17,084 nt of DNA. It comes from Coemansia sp. RSA 922. Its lineage: Eukaryota; Kickxellomycota; Kickxellomycetes; Kickxellales; Kickxellaceae. The notes below the pieces were generated by a model. The model saw only the letters and a list, made by a program, of their open reading frames with translations. It had not been told where the DNA came from and made no database searches. The DNA is taken from assembly GCA_027577415.1 (NCBI GenBank), contig JANBQS010000481.1, forward strand, positions 1 to 17,084, given 5' to 3'. Below, piece by piece: positions 16,916 to 17,084 of the stretch (its first letter is position 1; the number at the start of each line of letters is the position of its first letter). A program made the position numbers and the translations under genes.

Positions 16916-17084
16916 ATGTCCGCGCCAGCAAATGTAAGCACATCCACATTACCGAAACAGATGCGGAAAAAGGAGACTCTCGAAGCTAACCAAACTGGAG
17001 CTATATTTTTTTTATTGTAACTATTAGGACAGCCAGGACTATGTCGGTTTCGACACGATCACGCAGCAGATGGAGCGCAAGTTC
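16916..17084 (+). CDS. CDC10: Septin, Cdc10/Spn2-like, N-terminal part (cut by window edge)
   Basis: Exon 1 (16916-16933) encodes MSAPAN and exon 2 begins at 17028 with DSQDYVGFDTITQQMERKF, running off the window. The block YVGFDTITxQxE just before the GTPase core is characteristic of septins, and its exact form is closest to the Cdc10/Spn2 group of fungi. Septins are GTP-binding proteins that assemble into filaments and rings at division sites and septa. The GTPase P-loop and the rest of the protein lie outside the window, so completeness cannot be judged. The start was chosen because the short first exon splices in phase 0 into the conserved block and the ATG has A at -3 (ACAATG). Assignment to Cdc10 rather than another septin is less certain than the septin family itself. 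Confidence 0.78.
16934..17027 (+). other. First intron of the septin gene
   Basis: The 94-nt intron has donor GTAAGC at 16934, a GCTAAC branch site at 16985-16990 and acceptor TATTAG ending at 17027. It is phase 0. A short first exon before the conserved N-terminal block is common in fungal septin genes. Confidence 0.85.

Noticed and set aside
1..17084. tRNA or rRNA genes, CRISPR arrays, transposons or a defence-like gene cluster
   Set aside because: I saw no tRNA B-box with a foldable partner, no regular spaced repeats and no transposase or nuclease domain. The genes present are ordinary fungal chromosomal genes.

Overview
This window looks like compact nuclear DNA from a fungus. The evidence is a giant type I fatty acid synthase of the fungal kind, the start of a septin, a secreted protein with GPI-anchor features, and short introns (88 and 94 nt) with GTATGT or GTAAGC donors and CTAA-type branch sites. 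Start codons follow pyrimidine-rich leaders, and no operon-like spacing or Shine-Dalgarno pattern is seen. The synthase is one polypeptide with the beta half fused to the alpha half. That points to an early-diverging fungus (Mucoromycota or Zoopagomycota; I lean towards a Coemansia-like Kickxellomycotina) or a basidiomycete rather than a yeast with separate FAS1 and FAS2. The lineage is an inference.

Layout: (1) 1-550 has no secure gene. (2) 551-1114 (+) is a small acidic protein resembling the N-terminal part of RPA-interacting protein. (3) 2388-1150 (-) is an MGRN1/RNF157-type RING E3 ligase. These two genes converge with only 35 nt between their stop codons. (4) 2389-2982 is a divergent promoter region with nested palindromes and a tandem forkhead-like site. 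(5) 2983-3849 (+) is a secreted, Pro/Ala- and Ser/Thr-rich protein with a signal peptide and a GPI-type tail. (6) 4396-4034 (-) is a small CHY-family zinc-ribbon protein, convergent with the previous gene. (7) 4397-5352 is mostly non-coding, with two CACGTG boxes, a 33-bp-spaced direct repeat and a possible upstream ORF. (8) 5353-16411 (+) is the fused fatty acid synthase, 3656 residues, with one intron. (9) 16412-16915 is a spacer with a 13-bp inverted repeat and a TATA box. (10) 16916-17084 (+) is the first two exons of a Cdc10-like septin, cut by the window edge.

The fatty acid synthase carries, in order, acetyltransferase, enoyl reductase, dehydratase, malonyl/palmitoyl transferase, one ACP, ketoreductase and ketosynthase, and the expected catalytic residues are visible for these. 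It stops just after the ketosynthase, where other fungal alpha subunits continue into a phosphopantetheinyl transferase (PPT) domain. Its ACP therefore probably needs a separate PPTase. This missing domain is the most notable gene-level observation.

The second notable observation is regulatory. A 12-bp forkhead-like sequence occurs just upstream of both the GPI-type wall protein and the septin, two products that could be needed together at cell division. The other genes look like ordinary housekeeping genes with no shared pathway. I found no tRNA or rRNA gene, transposon or CRISPR array.
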